A stretch of DNA of 64,000 bases from Sciurus carolinensis (Eukaryota; Chordata; Mammalia; Rodentia; Sciuridae). This document shows, in pieces, positions 1 to 11,957 of the stretch; positions within the stretch are counted from its first letter, which is position 1, and each line of letters begins with the position of its first letter. Under the pieces are notes generated by a model. The model saw only the letters and a list, made by a program, of their open reading frames with translations. It had not been told where the DNA came from and did not search any database. The stretch is from the NCBI RefSeq assembly GCF_902686445.1, contig NC_062220.1:110904643-110968642 (forward strand), in the 5' to 3' direction. The translations under genes were made by a program, and so were the position numbers.

Positions 1-119
1 TTTGAAGAATTGCACTCTTAGAATTCTGATTAACAGGCTTATTTTTAGTACTTGTTGTTGTGATAGCTTTTTCCTCAGCAACTTTATTAGGATTTCTGAA
101 CTAATATAAAAACTCAACC

Positions 120-235
120 TCTGGGGAATCTCTGCTTGATCTCAAATGATAGCCCTTCCATAATGGCTGCATGACTTTGGGCAATTTACTTAACCTATTT
201 AATTATCAGTTTCCAAAAGTTCTTTGGATGGTATT
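120..235 (+). repeat. MIR-like SINE fragment
   Basis: A short stretch reads 'gcatgactttgggcaattt' followed by 'acttaacctatttaattatc', which follows the MIR core ('tgtgaccttgggcaagtcac' then 'ttaacct'). It is heavily diverged, as expected for a pre-eutherian SINE, so it could be a chance match. Confidence 0.4.
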
Positions 236-3200
236 CCTTTTCTATGGAAAACTCACTTGCATTTCATTTACTTTGCTATACAAAATAGAAAAAAGATATG
301 ATGACTCATTGAATTCCACCATATGTTAAATTATTCTGAGTATTCCTATAGAATATAAACATCTATAATTCTTCATTTATTTGACATTCTGCATTAGGAA
401 AAATATTGATACTTTTGACATTTAATATTATTTCCCCTTGATTTTTATCATCCTGATATAAATAGTTCTAAAATAGTTCTAAAATAATATACTTGGTTTA
501 CTTATTTGCAAACCTTTTTAATTGTAATTGTTTTCCTCCATTTTTAGTAATGTACCTTTTAGAGGAAATCTGGGTCCATATTTTTGTTTCATCAAATATG
601 AGAACGTTTTTGTTGTAATAGGAAAGTTTAATCTGAAGTTAAAATTCAACTGTTTACAAGCGACAATCCTATTTTGTACTAAATCCATATTTTATTTAGT
701 GCTTTGTTTTCACAATTTTTATTATAATATTTTACCAAGAATATAGTTGCTTTACTTGCATATATTATGTCCTTCTTTCTCATATCTAAAAGTTTAATAT
801 TCAAAAATTATCTTATTTGTATTTCATTTTAGATATATTTAAAATCATCAGTGATGAATTCATTTTGAAAAATGAATTTGTAATTATTGAGTGAGTTTCA
901 TTATGCAGTATGAAAGTTCTCCTTGTAGATATGAGAATGACTTCCCTTTACTTTCTGCTATTGATGATAATTATAATGTGGAATTCTTTGTCACTAAATT
1001 CTCTTTTAAGAATCTAAAATCTGTTTTATTCCTTGTTTCCAGTTTCAGCAGAGGTGAAATTTAAAACAGTATTTTTTTCTCTTTTGGAATTCATTTTTAT
1101 AGCTGCATTTACATATTTTAAAATTTGGTTTTAACTGGGGGAGTTCTGTGGCATATCATCTTTATTCACTACATATAACCTTGCCATTGACCTCTTAAAG
1201 GGCTTTGAGGTAGATACTTTCTGCTCAAACCAGAAAGTAAATTCAGATTCATATAAAAACACATAAGAGAATGTATTTCAAAAGAGAATAATGACTTTTT
1301 TCATTCAGGAGTGTACATTTAAATATTTTACATGAAAAACTAAAAACCTGTGTCAGTGTCTTTCAAAATAAATATGGACATTAAAACATTATGATGATTG
1401 AAAAGGCAAAGATAATGGAAGACTGACTCCTTGCCTCAATAAATGGTGCACAAGACAAAAATCAGAGTTTTAGGATAAAGATACTGACCTTAATAAGCAG
1501 AGAAATCCTGGTGTAGAGTTCAACTGATCCACTAGGCCTCAGAGCAAGTTAGTAAAAAGAATAAATATACAGCTATACCATACATATTGACAGTATTTGT
1601 TGTGAACTTTCTGAATGTAACTTTGGACACAAATTAGAGAAATTGAGGGTTTGGTCTCGAGGTATCAGTAATGACGTGTTTCCACTTGATGACACTCAAA
1701 TAATAACTGACTAGAAGGATGGATTAAAATTGAGAGAATGGGTAAGAAAGTTGAGAAGTATTTGAAAAGAATAAATAAATCCCCAAAGTAGAAATGGAGA
1801 CTGTGATGAAAGAGTTTGATAAAAAAGAAATAATCAACCAAATTTATGATAGCAGAAAGCTCAACGAACAGCGAGTCAAAGAAAGCAGTAGGTGAGCCCT
1901 TATTGGACTATAATTTCTTGGTGGACAAGGACTAAATCTAATTTTTTTGTGTGTAGCACCTATGTCTTTGTGGTGTTTATCACCTAGGAAACCTCAATAA
2001 ATACTCCACGAGTAGAAGAAAGAATGACTTTAAGGACAGGAAGCAAGGTAAACTATACATCAATTTTATATAAAACTAAGCAAAGCAAGATCAGGTATTA
2101 TTTTGTGGATGTTTTAGTAAGGCATTATTTTAAAATTATGGTTTCCCTTAAAATTTCATTAATTATAACTTGAAGAATTAAATGTAATTATGATTAATAG
2201 CTATTATCACAAAATTTTTAAAAATTTTGATAGAAAATAATCATTCTTCCCATTTCATTTTTTTTTTATTTTTCTACTTTTTCCCATTCTTTACATTTTA
2301 ATGACACACCATGCACATTCATAGCAAATGTATTTTGAGACTTGGTTACCTAATTTATTTGAAATGAATCTACTACCTTAGAGTCTCAGGGCATACATTT
2401 ATCTAATTAAATTTAGCTCTTGTTACAAATGGAAAGACAGTGGTTTAGTTACCAAGTGTGAAATTACCTAATAATGTCTTTCAATTCTTAAATGTGGTGA
2501 ATTTTCTAGAGTATTCTAATTGTCTTCACAAGGTCAGGTCTAAGTTTTATTTCCATCAATAAGTCCAAAATAGCCACTTTATACTTGCTAAAAATAGGAT
2601 TCATGATGAAAATTTTCCTGTCCACTTAAGTTTCAGATGCTATATTGATGTTCCAATTTCTGCCAAAGTCAGGCAATCTCCTAGTATTAAATCCTAAAAT
2701 AAATGATAGAGATATTGAAGTAATTAGCTTCAAATGTCCTCAGTAAATAATAATTATTTCTAAAATGTTAAGAGTTGACCTTTAGAGGTTGAAGGTGTTT
2801 GATGAAAGAAAGTTATCTAAAATGTATTACTATAGAAAGACTTGTTTCTCTTTTAAAGTATAATCAATATGAAAAAATTATGAGTCTGGTCTCTGTTTGC
2901 ATATAGTGTATTAATTTTAATAAAAAGCCAATGAAAAGTGTCAGACACATTTTAAATTTTATCTACCTGCAAAGCAGAAGACACTATATTTAACCATACA
3001 TTTCCAAAGGGAAAATAGCCATGTATATGAGCAATTTTGACCAGCAAATTATATGAAACAAACTAATACATGCTTACACAAGTGCTACAGTGGCATGTGT
3101 TGGTTTTTGTTTGTTTTTGATTTTGTCTTTTTATAATTATCTAACATATTACACTAAAATAGTTCATAACATTTAATGGGCAAAACTTGCTGTGGATATT

Positions 3201-3489
3201 CTATTGTTTTTCCATACACTGATAATTTAGAAATTTATAGTAATTTGCATAAGGGATAACAGTAAGCATTAAATAAATGTTTCTCAATTTTATGTGACTT
3301 ATAAATTTCATAGAACAGTACAAAAATTGAGTGTAGAAAGTGAAAAGCGAATATTCACTCAAAATGCTCTGTGGCCTGAAATAAAACATATTCTCTTGCC
3401 ATACCCCTTTTCTCTGTGCCTCATTAAATTAGTATATCATTTGATTCATTAAAAGATGGACATGTAATTCTTCCTGCTGTGTAACTCTT
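236..3489. other. AT-rich stretch with no recognised gene
   Basis: About 3.2 kb of AT-rich DNA. I see no coding frame beyond chance length, no splice-flanked exon with a recognisable protein, no tRNA and no young transposon. The open frames at 528-746 and 3201-3389 are short, low-complexity and rich in Phe/Tyr/Ile, as AT-rich noncoding DNA gives. Very old repeats could be hidden here. Confidence 0.6.
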
Positions 3490-3905
3490 GAGCATTTTTT
3501 TGCTGTTTTTTTTAATAATTTAAGAATTTTTTAAAAAATTTAAAATTTATATATATGTATATATTTATTTGTTCTAGTTAGTTACACATGACAGTTGAAT
3601 GCATTTTGACACATCATACATAAAAGGAGTATAACTTCTCATTTGTTCTCATTCGTCTGGTTATACATGATGTAGAGTTACACAGGCCATGTAATCACAT
3701 ATGCACAGAGGGTAATAATGTTCCATTCATTATACTATCATTCCTATACCTATGCCCCCTGCTCTTCCCTCACTCCCCTCTGTCAAGTTCAAATTACCTC
3801 TATTCTTCCCGATCCTCCATTGTGAATTAGCATCTGCATATCAGAGAAAATATTCAGTCTTTGGTTCTTTGGGAGTGACTTATTGCACTTAACATAATAT
3901 TTTCC

Positions 3906-4345
3906 TATTGCGTTCCCTCTGCCCGCAGAGAGAGACATGACAAACTGGTTGTTGGTCAGAGCTCTTTATTGTTCTTCCTCATTGTTCTTCATTCTTCTTT
4001 CTCCTTCTCCATTCTCTCTAACAAGGAAGTCACGGTCCTTATATATGAATCATGAGCCAATCAGGTTACAGGGCATGTGGGGAGAGCATGATTACAATAT
4101 AACACAATAGGGGTATCAAGAGAGCACGCAGCGAGCACGAGTCACCTCGTCCAATCAGGTTAACTTCCTTAAGCAGTGTCAGCTGTTTGTTGCAAACTAG
4201 GTTGCCCCGGCTCAGTGCCAGGTGCCATACTGAAGTCCTTGATGTTGCAAACCAGGCCGCCCCGGCTCAGTGCCAATGTGTTTGTTGCAAACCAGGTTGT
4301 CCCGGCTCAGTGCCAGGCTAGGGTGGGGTCCGCGGTACCCCGACA
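3906..4345 (-). mobile_element. Solo LTR of an IAP-like class II retrovirus
   Basis: A 440-bp LTR on the minus strand. Its plus-strand left end 'tattgcgttccctctgcccg' and right end '...ccccgaca' match the ends of the LTRs at 43879 and 46632. It is flanked by the perfect 6-bp duplication TTTTCC (3900-3905 and 4346-4351), typical of betaretrovirus-like (class II) integration. Visible minus-strand signals are AATAAA (complement at 3965-3970), a TATATAAG-type TATA box (near 4038-4045) and a CTGATTGG Y-box (near 4054-4062). No internal viral sequence remains, so LTR-LTR recombination presumably removed it. The region upstream of TATA holds three direct repeats (see 4189-4320). Confidence 0.85.
4189..4320 (-). 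repeat. Three direct repeats in the U3 of the solo LTR
   Basis: A ~34-bp unit beginning 'gttgcaaaccaggttg' and ending 'ccccggctcagtgcca' occurs at 4189, 4243 and 4284 with small differences. It lies upstream of the LTR's TATA box on the minus strand, where retroviral enhancers sit. An enhancer role is inferred from position only. Confidence 0.8.
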
Positions 4346-4560
4346 TTTTCCTACCCATCCATTTACTGGCAAATGCCATTTAAATTCATTCTTCTTTAAG
4401 CATGAGTATTATTCCATTGTGTATATATACCACAGTTTATTCATTCATCTGAAGAGCACGTAGGTTGGTTCCCTGGTTTAGCAATTGTGAATTGAACTGC
4501 TATAAATATTGATGTGCATAATTGGAATAACCTCTTTGACTTAGAATGTGATGATGGATA

Positions 4561-6330
4561 CAGGATTAATAGCCTGGAGTCACAAAGTTAGGCTCTGTAC
4601 CTGGTGTACCTCGTGCCAGAACTTTCTCAATATTGCAATTAGAAGGAGTTGTCTCTAGGAAAATCATGGTTTCATGAAAGAATCCTCCAGAAGTTTTCAG
4701 ATAGATAACCTAATGGCAGATTTAGCTAATGGTCTGAACTATTTTTAATGTGCCTCAACATAGAAGAACTTTGCAAAGGTGTTGTCTTTCAGACTCAGTC
4801 ATTCCATTCTGTAACCTTGCTCTGGTGGTTGAATACCTCGTTTCTTTCCTGGTGGATTATTTGTTTGTTTCATCGATACACTATTTCCATGGGGTATATA
4901 TTCACATGGGTTTAGCACACAATGATTTTTTTTCATATCAAATATTTTGTGAAATATTTTTCAGGTGTGATATATTGTGGGAAAATAGTATAAATTTGGA
5001 AATCTAAAATTATTCCATTTTAATCCAAGGTCCATTGGGAAATCTGTGAATTCTGTGCATAATGTAACTACACATACAAATATAAGAACAAATTAATATG
5101 CAATAAGTACCAAAGGGAGACAAAGAAACCTTCATATGTCAGCTATTAAAATTATATAATCATTAATTTGTGAGTTTAAAGTATTTCCCCTGTTAGCTAA
5201 AATTTAAATTTTTCATGGTGGTTCTAGCTATGCAGGGAGATAAAATAAAAGGATTGGTATAAATACTAGAAAGAAGAATAAACTTAGTTTTCTCTTAATG
5301 AATAAGATTGTACCTATAACAACCAAAATATATGCCATAACAACCAAAATAAATAAAATAAATAGATGTGCAAAATAAATGAAATAAAATACATGACTAG
5401 CATATGATATTGTTGTTTAATGAGCCCCATTTTACTATCAACAAAATCAAAAATTAAGTGAAATATGGAATTGTAGAATGACTGTGAGGAGAAGATAATT
5501 TAACATTTATAAGTCAGGGTAGGAGTGCTGGGTATATTCATTTCTACTGAAATTCACACTGCTTTGAGGACATCTGATTAAACAGAGCAAGATAATATAC
5601 ATGTGTATTCTAACCCAGGTAAATGAGCACATCTATAATTATTCCCATATTTATTTATATCTGTATGTGTTACACATATGTGCTCCCATATACACGTGTA
5701 TATTCTTAAATATGAGTTCACCTAATTTCCATTACTTTACTATAATACCATGAGTTTAGTAAAGCCTTTTCTTATTGTATATGTTACTTCAATCTCCAGC
5801 ATTTAGAAATATTGTTTTTACCATCTTCTATCTATTTACTGATTTTTTTTTTCAATCCCTGTATACATGTCTACCCTTCTCAGAATCACTAACCCCTACT
5901 TCCATAAGAATTGACTTTACTCACTGGAGTGCATTTGTGTACAGTTCTTCTGTCTTTAGCTTTACTTTCCAGGTTAAACATCCTTGTTAAAATCTACCAA
6001 GATAAGTTACTTCTCTCCCTCTTTCAGTGAGATTATGTCAATGCTTGTAATACAATAGGATATATTTGTAATAATCGGAATCCCTTCCTGGGATCATCCA
6101 GCACCCTGTGTGATTTTTTTGTTTAACTTGTATTCATTAAAGTTTATTCTTGATGCTATGTATCTATTTGGGTTTTAAAAATGCATAGAATCAGGTATTC
6201 AAACCCAAAACACCATTTAAAAGCGTAAACCACTTTAAAATTCCCTTGTGATTGTGTACATGGTTGGATTAAAATCTGAAAAGGGGAGGACACAAAAAGA
6301 AGGACAGAATGAAACTTGAAGAAAAATGGC
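4561..6330. other. AT-rich stretch with no recognised feature
   Basis: No gene or young repeat recognised. A-rich tracts (5320-5400, 'aaaataaataaaataaatag') and a CA/TG-like patch (5650-5710) are low complexity. Frames at 4750-5007 and 5775-5990 have no recognisable domain. Confidence 0.55.
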
Positions 6331-6334
6331 CACA

Positions 6335-6400
6335 ATCCTGCTGCCTCAGCCTCACATTTGTGTGAGATCATAGGCATGCGCCACTATCATGCCCAACATT
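6335..6400 (-). repeat. B1-dID/Alu-like SINE fragment
   Basis: About 65 bp reads 'cctgctgcctcagcctcaca' and then 'gatcataggcatgcgccact', the antisense of the 7SL-derived SINE segment. It is truncated on both sides. Confidence 0.55.
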
Positions 6401-7030
6401 CCTAATATTAATTCTTTAACATGGTGATTTGTATTAATCTAGTTAAAAGTTGGGAATAACTAGTTAAAAAAAATTAAGATGACTGTTATGTTTACTCTCA
6501 GTTCATGAGGTTTCAAATTCCTCTGAGGACACCTTGCTTTGCTTCTGATTAAATTTGTATTTTCCCTTCCTGTTTTCCCAGAGAGACTTCATGTTAAGTT
6601 CTGATTAATCCTCAGTGTTAGGAGGGTGCTGGGACACTGACCTAAGGAGTGGGTGTTTTTCATCAAATGTCCTGACCTTTTTCCATCTGATCCTCCCTTC
6701 CCCTAGAGCTAGAGGCCCCTTTCAACCTTTACTTGCTCACTTGCTCCATATCAATGATTTTCCAGCAGTGGCCTTGGTCTGCGGACTTTGACGGCCTCCT
6801 CTGCAGGTTAAAGTTTGTTCTTTAATGATGATAGATCATATTGGACTGCATGAAGTATTGTTGGAGGTTGTTATTTCTTTCCCCAAGCTGGTCCCAAGTC
6901 GAGGAATGTTCTCAGGATTTTCCCAATCTTCTTTGCAAGCATCTAGTAGGGTTCCTAGAAGAAAAAAAAACAGTAACAGTGCATAAACCACTGATGCTAT
7001 AAACAAATACTCTAAGCTGGGTAATTTATA
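6401..7030. other. Unassigned stretch
   Basis: No gene or repeat recognised. The minus-strand frame at 6836-7174 continues into an LTR-like repeat and has no protein family signature. Confidence 0.5.
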
Positions 7031-7034
7031 GAAA

Positions 7035-7430
7035 TTATTCATACTTTTTTCACAATTATGAAGACTGGGAAGTGCAAGATGAAGGGGCCTGCAGGTTTGG
7101 TGTCTGTTGCTGGTTGTTCCCCCTGCTTCTAAGGTGGAACTTTGTTGCTGTGTTCTCCAAAAGATATGCTGCATGGTGGAAAGGTTGGAAGGGGAGGAAA
7201 GAGCTTCCTTTAAATCAAAGTCCCTTTATAAGGTTGTTAATCTCATTCAAGAGGAGAAGCCCTCATGACTTAATCACCTCAAGGCTAAATCCTTTTTGAC
7301 CACCACAAGAGGGATTTGAGTTTCAGCACGTGACCTTTGGGAACATTCCTCCCACAAGAACCCTTATGCATGCAGCCTTCAAGAGCCTCCTACTCTCTCA
7401 CAGGAGCTAATCCCCAGTGTCCAGTGGTTC
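7035..7430 (-). mobile_element. MaLR-type LTR, minus strand
   Basis: The plus strand shows the antisense of the MST/MLT1 class of mammalian LTRs: 'cacaattatgaagactggga', 'gagaagccctcatgactt', 'aatcacctcaaggctaaatc', 'tgggaacattcctcccaca'. Old and diverged; exact family not resolvable by eye. Confidence 0.6.
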
Positions 7431-7444
7431 ATTTAGAGTTTGTG

Positions 7445-7690
7445 ACCATATTTTTTCCTATTGCTGCCATAACACATTAACACAAATGTCCAAAAGCAAT
7501 GCAAACACATCTGAAAATTTCCATGGATTGGAAGTTTGGGTAAAAAGCTGCTCAAGTCGTTCTTTACTTAGGTACTCAAAGAGCTGAAATCAAAGTGTCA
7601 ATCACCCTGAGCTCTTATTTAGAGCCGCTGAGGGACAATATGCCTCCAATCTCATTCATGAGGCTGTCAGAGTCCTGTTCTGTGTTATAG
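7445..7690 (-). mobile_element. Second MaLR/MLT1-like LTR piece, minus strand
   Basis: 'ttcctattgctgccataaca' followed later by 'gctgaaatcaaagtgtcaat' matches the antisense start of MLT1-like LTRs ('ctattgctgctgtaacaaat', 'aaaatcaaggtgtcagc'). It may be a continuation of the neighbouring element. Confidence 0.45.
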
Positions 7691-8525
7691 GTTTGGGATA
7701 ACTGTTCCTTGTAGGATATCAGCTGGGGGCTGTCCTTAGCTCCATGAGCCCTCTTTCTAGTCCCTATACATTGACTGTTAGATCGCAGAGCTAGCAACAA
7801 CATTCTAGAAGAAGATTTTGTTTTAGTTATTGCTAAAATAATTTAACCAATATGTAATAATTGTGCCTATATTTGGGAATGAAGTGGTGTTTTAGTGTAG
7901 GTATATAATATTATAATATATAATGATCAAATTTGAGTAATTAACTTCCCCATCAACTTAAACTTCATCATTTCTTTGTGGCAAAACCATTCAAAATCCT
8001 CTTTCACTCATTAGTAGAATCTAAAAACAGTCAATTTCACAGAACTAGAAAGTAGAGTGTTGGTTAATAGAACTGGGAAAGGTAGTGGGGAGGGCATGGG
8101 AAGGTTGGACATCGGTACAAAGTTACTGAATATGAGAAATGATCTTGGTACTCTGTTGTGTGGCAGGTAGACCATATTGTTGACAACAAAATGTTGTATA
8201 TGTCACTATAGCTAGAAAATTTTCTTCCTTCAAGAGCTGATGTGAGTATATTGAGTCCATGGAATAATCCAGGGTAATCTTCCTATTTCAAGATCTGTAA
8301 ATTTAAGTAAATCTGAAAATACCCTTTTTCCATGTAACAGCACAGTACCAGGTTCCAGGAATTATGGCACATTTGGGAAAGTCAGTATTCTGTCTGCTAA
8401 ACTATCTAAATCTTCTTGCTGGCTTAGATGGAGTTTAGTCACATCTGTTCTAAGCAAGCACAGGCTTATAACCTTTTCCATGTCGGTTTTGTCAACTTCA
8501 GATTTTGAGTTGGATTTTGCTCTTT
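7691..8525. other. Unassigned stretch
   Basis: Nothing recognised. AT-rich with a short 'tataatattataatatata' tract near 7905-7922. Confidence 0.5.
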
Positions 8526-8529
8526 GTCT

Positions 8530-8690
8530 TCACTTTATTTTTTATTACAACATTATAGTTAGACATAATACTCAGGTTCATTTTAACATAATTATACAAA
8601 CATGGAATATAATTCAGTGCCAGCACTTCCTCCTTCCGTCCCCTCTTCCATCTGCCAGATTTAACTTCCTGATGGATTTAAGAAAAACAT
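8530..8690 (-). mobile_element. LINE-1 3'UTR fragment, minus strand
   Basis: 'tattacaacattatagttag', 'cataattatacaaacatgga' and a C/T-rich end ('cttcctccttccgtcccctc') resemble the antisense 3' end of a rodent L1 subfamily seen in squirrel genomes. The pyrimidine tract corresponds to the polypurine tract of L1 3'UTRs. Confidence 0.5.
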
Positions 8691-11605
8691 TTATTTTTTG
8701 TTTGTCTTTCTCTTTTCCTTATTATGTATTGGAGTCATGCTCTCACCAGATGAAACCTCTAGGCCTACTTGATTTCTAATTTATACTGATGTTTTAACTC
8801 CACTGTTATATGATCTTCACTAAAGTTTACATCACAGTCTCCCTGTTAGTAAAGATGATTTTTAAAATTCTCTTTATAAATGTAGAGATAAATAATATGG
8901 GTAGAAATTTCCCACTGGCTTGCAAAGTGATATTGTGGATAATGCAGTGTACCTTCAGTAACTGTTTCACAATTTCACCATTCCTTTATGCTTCTAATAT
9001 GACATGGGCTCTACAAGTTTATCACTGACTCACCTTGTACTTAAGTCATTAGATTGAAGTGGGTGATACTTCATGTGTAAAGTCTGGGATTTGAAGATAC
9101 AGTAATATTTATGCATGGTTGTTCTATTTTTTCAATAATTATAATCTGATTATGAAATGCTTTAGTCAACAGAGTAAACCTAGCCTAGGTTTGTTTCACA
9201 GTTATTTGTAATATTCATTTGAAAGCATTTTGATTACATGAAACATAAGTCTCAAGATCATTTGGTAAAGGATATAAATTAATTTTTACTGGTACAATAA
9301 GAAATGAAATGTCCTATATGGAAAGGTCTGTTGGTCTTCAGTGAACTGTGGCACAAGTTGTAAGGAACAGAATGTAACTTCAAGTTTGGGAAATAGTATG
9401 GTTAATTTATGACTTGAACTATATAAAATGTAGTATGTGGAAACCTTTAGGGAATAAAGATTTTGGTGAAGTTCCCCAACTGGCAATTTAGGGAAGCCTA
9501 CCTTGAAAGGCCACAGAAACGTCTCCCAAGTGTAAAATCTTGAATGATGAAAGTCTGGGATGAGGAAATGAGGCTGAAATAAACTGATTCTGCCAGTGTC
9601 AGGGAAGAAGTCTTGCTGGTCATGGAGAACAATGTATCCATAAAAATCTTCAAATAGTACTAACAGGCAGATTCAATTATTCATATTTCTTTCCTTTTTT
9701 TCTTCAATAGAAGAATGAAAATCCAAGTGCCTGTAAATCCCTTCACTTACCTGTTGGGTTGCAAAATGGTTAAACAGACCATCCTTCTCAGCAACCTGGC
9801 ATCCAGCAGCCCAAGACCCAGCCCCAGGGTGACCTGGCCCCTACTTTAGCTCCTATCTGGAAAATGTAGAGCTTTCAAAAGAATTTACCCTTTGTTCCAG
9901 AAAACACCTGATGAAAGTCTCCTGGCCTCCCTTATTTTTAAACAATACACAAAATTTTAACTCCTTCCTCTGTTCTTTTGAGGTGTTCAAGTGTCTCTTC
10001 AACTCAAAAACATCTTTCTCAAGCAACTACAAGCACCATTCCCCTGAAATGTCTTCAACGAGACAGTCTCTGAGGGAGGGAAGGAGTCTTAGCTTAGAAA
10101 GTTCCAGGAAGCAGACACCTTTGGTTCAGTTGTGTTGACATTAACCGACCTTATCACCCACTTTTGTAACTTTGACTTCTCTGATTCCATTCAGGCCCTG
10201 ATCTCTTCCTTCCAAATTCTCTTCAAGCTTCCTTTGTAATGCCATGCCACCTCTACATATATCCAAGATGAGTTCGATTTACATTGGATGTCCTTACTTA
10301 CTCCCATAGTCACTAAGGAGACTCTGTCTTGACTGCCTTTAACTAGTGTCCAGCTTTGTTTATCTTTGATAATGTTAGCTTCCTGGTAATTCTGACCAAA
10401 GGTTTAATGACAATAAAATTATTCTGTGAAAGATAGTGAATGAATAAATAGTACTGAGGAAAACAAAGAGAAAAGCGAAAAGAATTTTTATTTTCAGAAA
10501 AAAAAAGATTTTACTAGGCTAAAAAAAAAAAAAATCAAATTCTGCAACTTTAGATGAGGAATGGAAGCTGACTGGTCAGGAGCATGTACCAAAAGCAATA
10601 CAGCCAGGTTGATGCCTCACAGAGTCTAAAGATGGAATCTAAACTCCTCCCCACTGATTTACTCACAGAGGCAGTCTTTTCCAGGTATGATCACAGCATA
10701 CTGGCACACCTGGGGCCAAACACCTTCCAACCTGGTAGGATGGAAACACATGATGTAAATTTAAGCTTACTTAGGTAAAATAAAGAAGTACCATATATTT
10801 TTTGTGTTTCAGTTAAAGAAAGAGATTTGTTTCTATCTCAAGAAATTGTATTTGTGAGTATACTACACCAAAAGGGAAAAGAGTTTGAGGAACCAAGTTA
10901 CTTTTCCATTTCAAAAGTCAGTCATTAACTATGTATTGCAATATCCATGATGGTGCATGCAATCAGAAAATACATGTTTAGATTTAAAAATAAATTAGTT
11001 CACTAAGAAGTCAGGTTCAACTTCAGTGGAACCTGGGAGTAGGCAGAAGATTGTACTTGATTTGATCTCTGCTATTTTACAATTTATTTTGAACTTCTTA
11101 GATAATCAGCACTTCATCAAATGAGACCATTAGTTACTATCAGAAAATATTTATTTTATAAAGTATAGAAAGAAATAAATAACTAGATTAAATCTTCAAA
11201 TGTTTACAGTAACAAATTGGGTTGAGACTGCTTCTTTCAAGAAGGCCCACATTCTCCCTTGCATGTTTAGCTGTTTTCCTAAATAAATCTGCCTGTGTCT
11301 CTGAAAAAAAGTGGCTGAAACTAACAATATATTTACAATTTGAGAATGGCAAAAGGTTGGAACTGAGATTACGTGTGTGTAAATTTTTCCTTTCTGGATG
11401 GGACTAGAGACTTGAATTCAACATAAACATTGTTCCTTTGGTCTGAGAAAACCATGAAAATTTGTCATCTTCTTCAAATATGAAACAAAGATGTTTTATG
11501 GCATGAGAATATTTAGAAAGCTCAATAGGAATTCTGGGGATCAATTGCGATTAAATTTTTTCAAGTGATAAAGTAGAGTGTTAGATGTTTACGGAAGTGC
11601 TAAAC
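8691..11605. other. Unassigned stretch, partly C/T-rich
   Basis: No gene recognised. 9700-10450 is less AT-rich than its surroundings and may be a decayed LTR or unique sequence; I could not assign it. Poly-A runs occur at 10498-10507 and 10520-10534. Frames at 9911-10138 and 10584-10778 have no recognisable domain. Confidence 0.5.
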
Positions 11606-11607
11606 CT

Positions 11608-11829
11608 ATTTTATTTATTTATTTATTTTGGGGTACTGCGGATTGAACTCAGGGGCACTTGACCACTGAGCCACATCCCCAACCCTAATTTGTATTTTAT
11701 TTAGAGACAGGGTCTCACTGAGTTGCTTAGCACCTCGCTTTTGCTGAGGCTGGCTTTGAACTCGTGATCCTCCTGCTAGCCTCCCAAGCTGCTGGAATTA
11801 CAGGCATGTGTCATTGTAACCGATGCCAA
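11608..11829 (-). mobile_element. B1-dID composite SINE, minus strand
   Basis: The plus strand gives a TTTA-rich tail (antisense A tail), then 'gattgaactcaggggcactt' and 'gaccactgagccacatcccc' (ID-like part). The 7SL-like body follows: 'gagacagggtctcactgagt', 'gaggctggctttgaactcgt' and 'ctggaattacaggcatgtg'. This dimeric architecture is characteristic of sciurid rodents. Confidence 0.9.
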
Positions 11830-11857
11830 AACTATTTTTTAAAAGATGTTGATGAAC

Positions 11858-11957
11858 CTTTATTTTATTTATTTATATGAGGTGCTGAGAATTGAAGTCA
11901 GTACCTTACAGATGCTAGGCAGGCGTTTTATCACTGAGCCACAACTCCAGCCCTACC
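11858..11957 (-). mobile_element. ID-type SINE, minus strand
   Basis: 'tattttatttatttatatga' (antisense A-rich tail) is followed by 'ggtgctgagaattgaagtca' and 'tatcactgagccacaactcc', the antisense of a tRNA-like ID SINE. The B box is mutated. Confidence 0.8.

Larger units (their letters stand above)
3490..4560 (-). mobile_element. LINE-1 3' end, minus strand, split by a solo LTR
   Basis: Read on the minus strand this is the tail and ORF2 end of an L1. Plus-strand hallmarks are the antisense 3'UTR ('gttatacatgatgtagagtt', 'catgtaatcacatatgcaca') and the antisense ORF2 end ('attccattgtgtatatatac'). The solo LTR at 3906-4345 splits it: 'aacataatattttcc' is followed after the LTR by 'ttttcctacccatcc', restoring an uninterrupted L1. 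It is diverged and 5' truncated. Confidence 0.75.

Noticed and set aside
6836..7174. 112-residue minus-strand frame as a possible host exon
   Set aside because: It overlaps an LTR-like repeat, has no recognisable domain, and no splice-consistent partner exon was found.
9700..10450. Old retroviral or LTR element
   Set aside because: The composition differs from the surroundings, but I found no LTR ends, polypurine tract or protein motif to support it.
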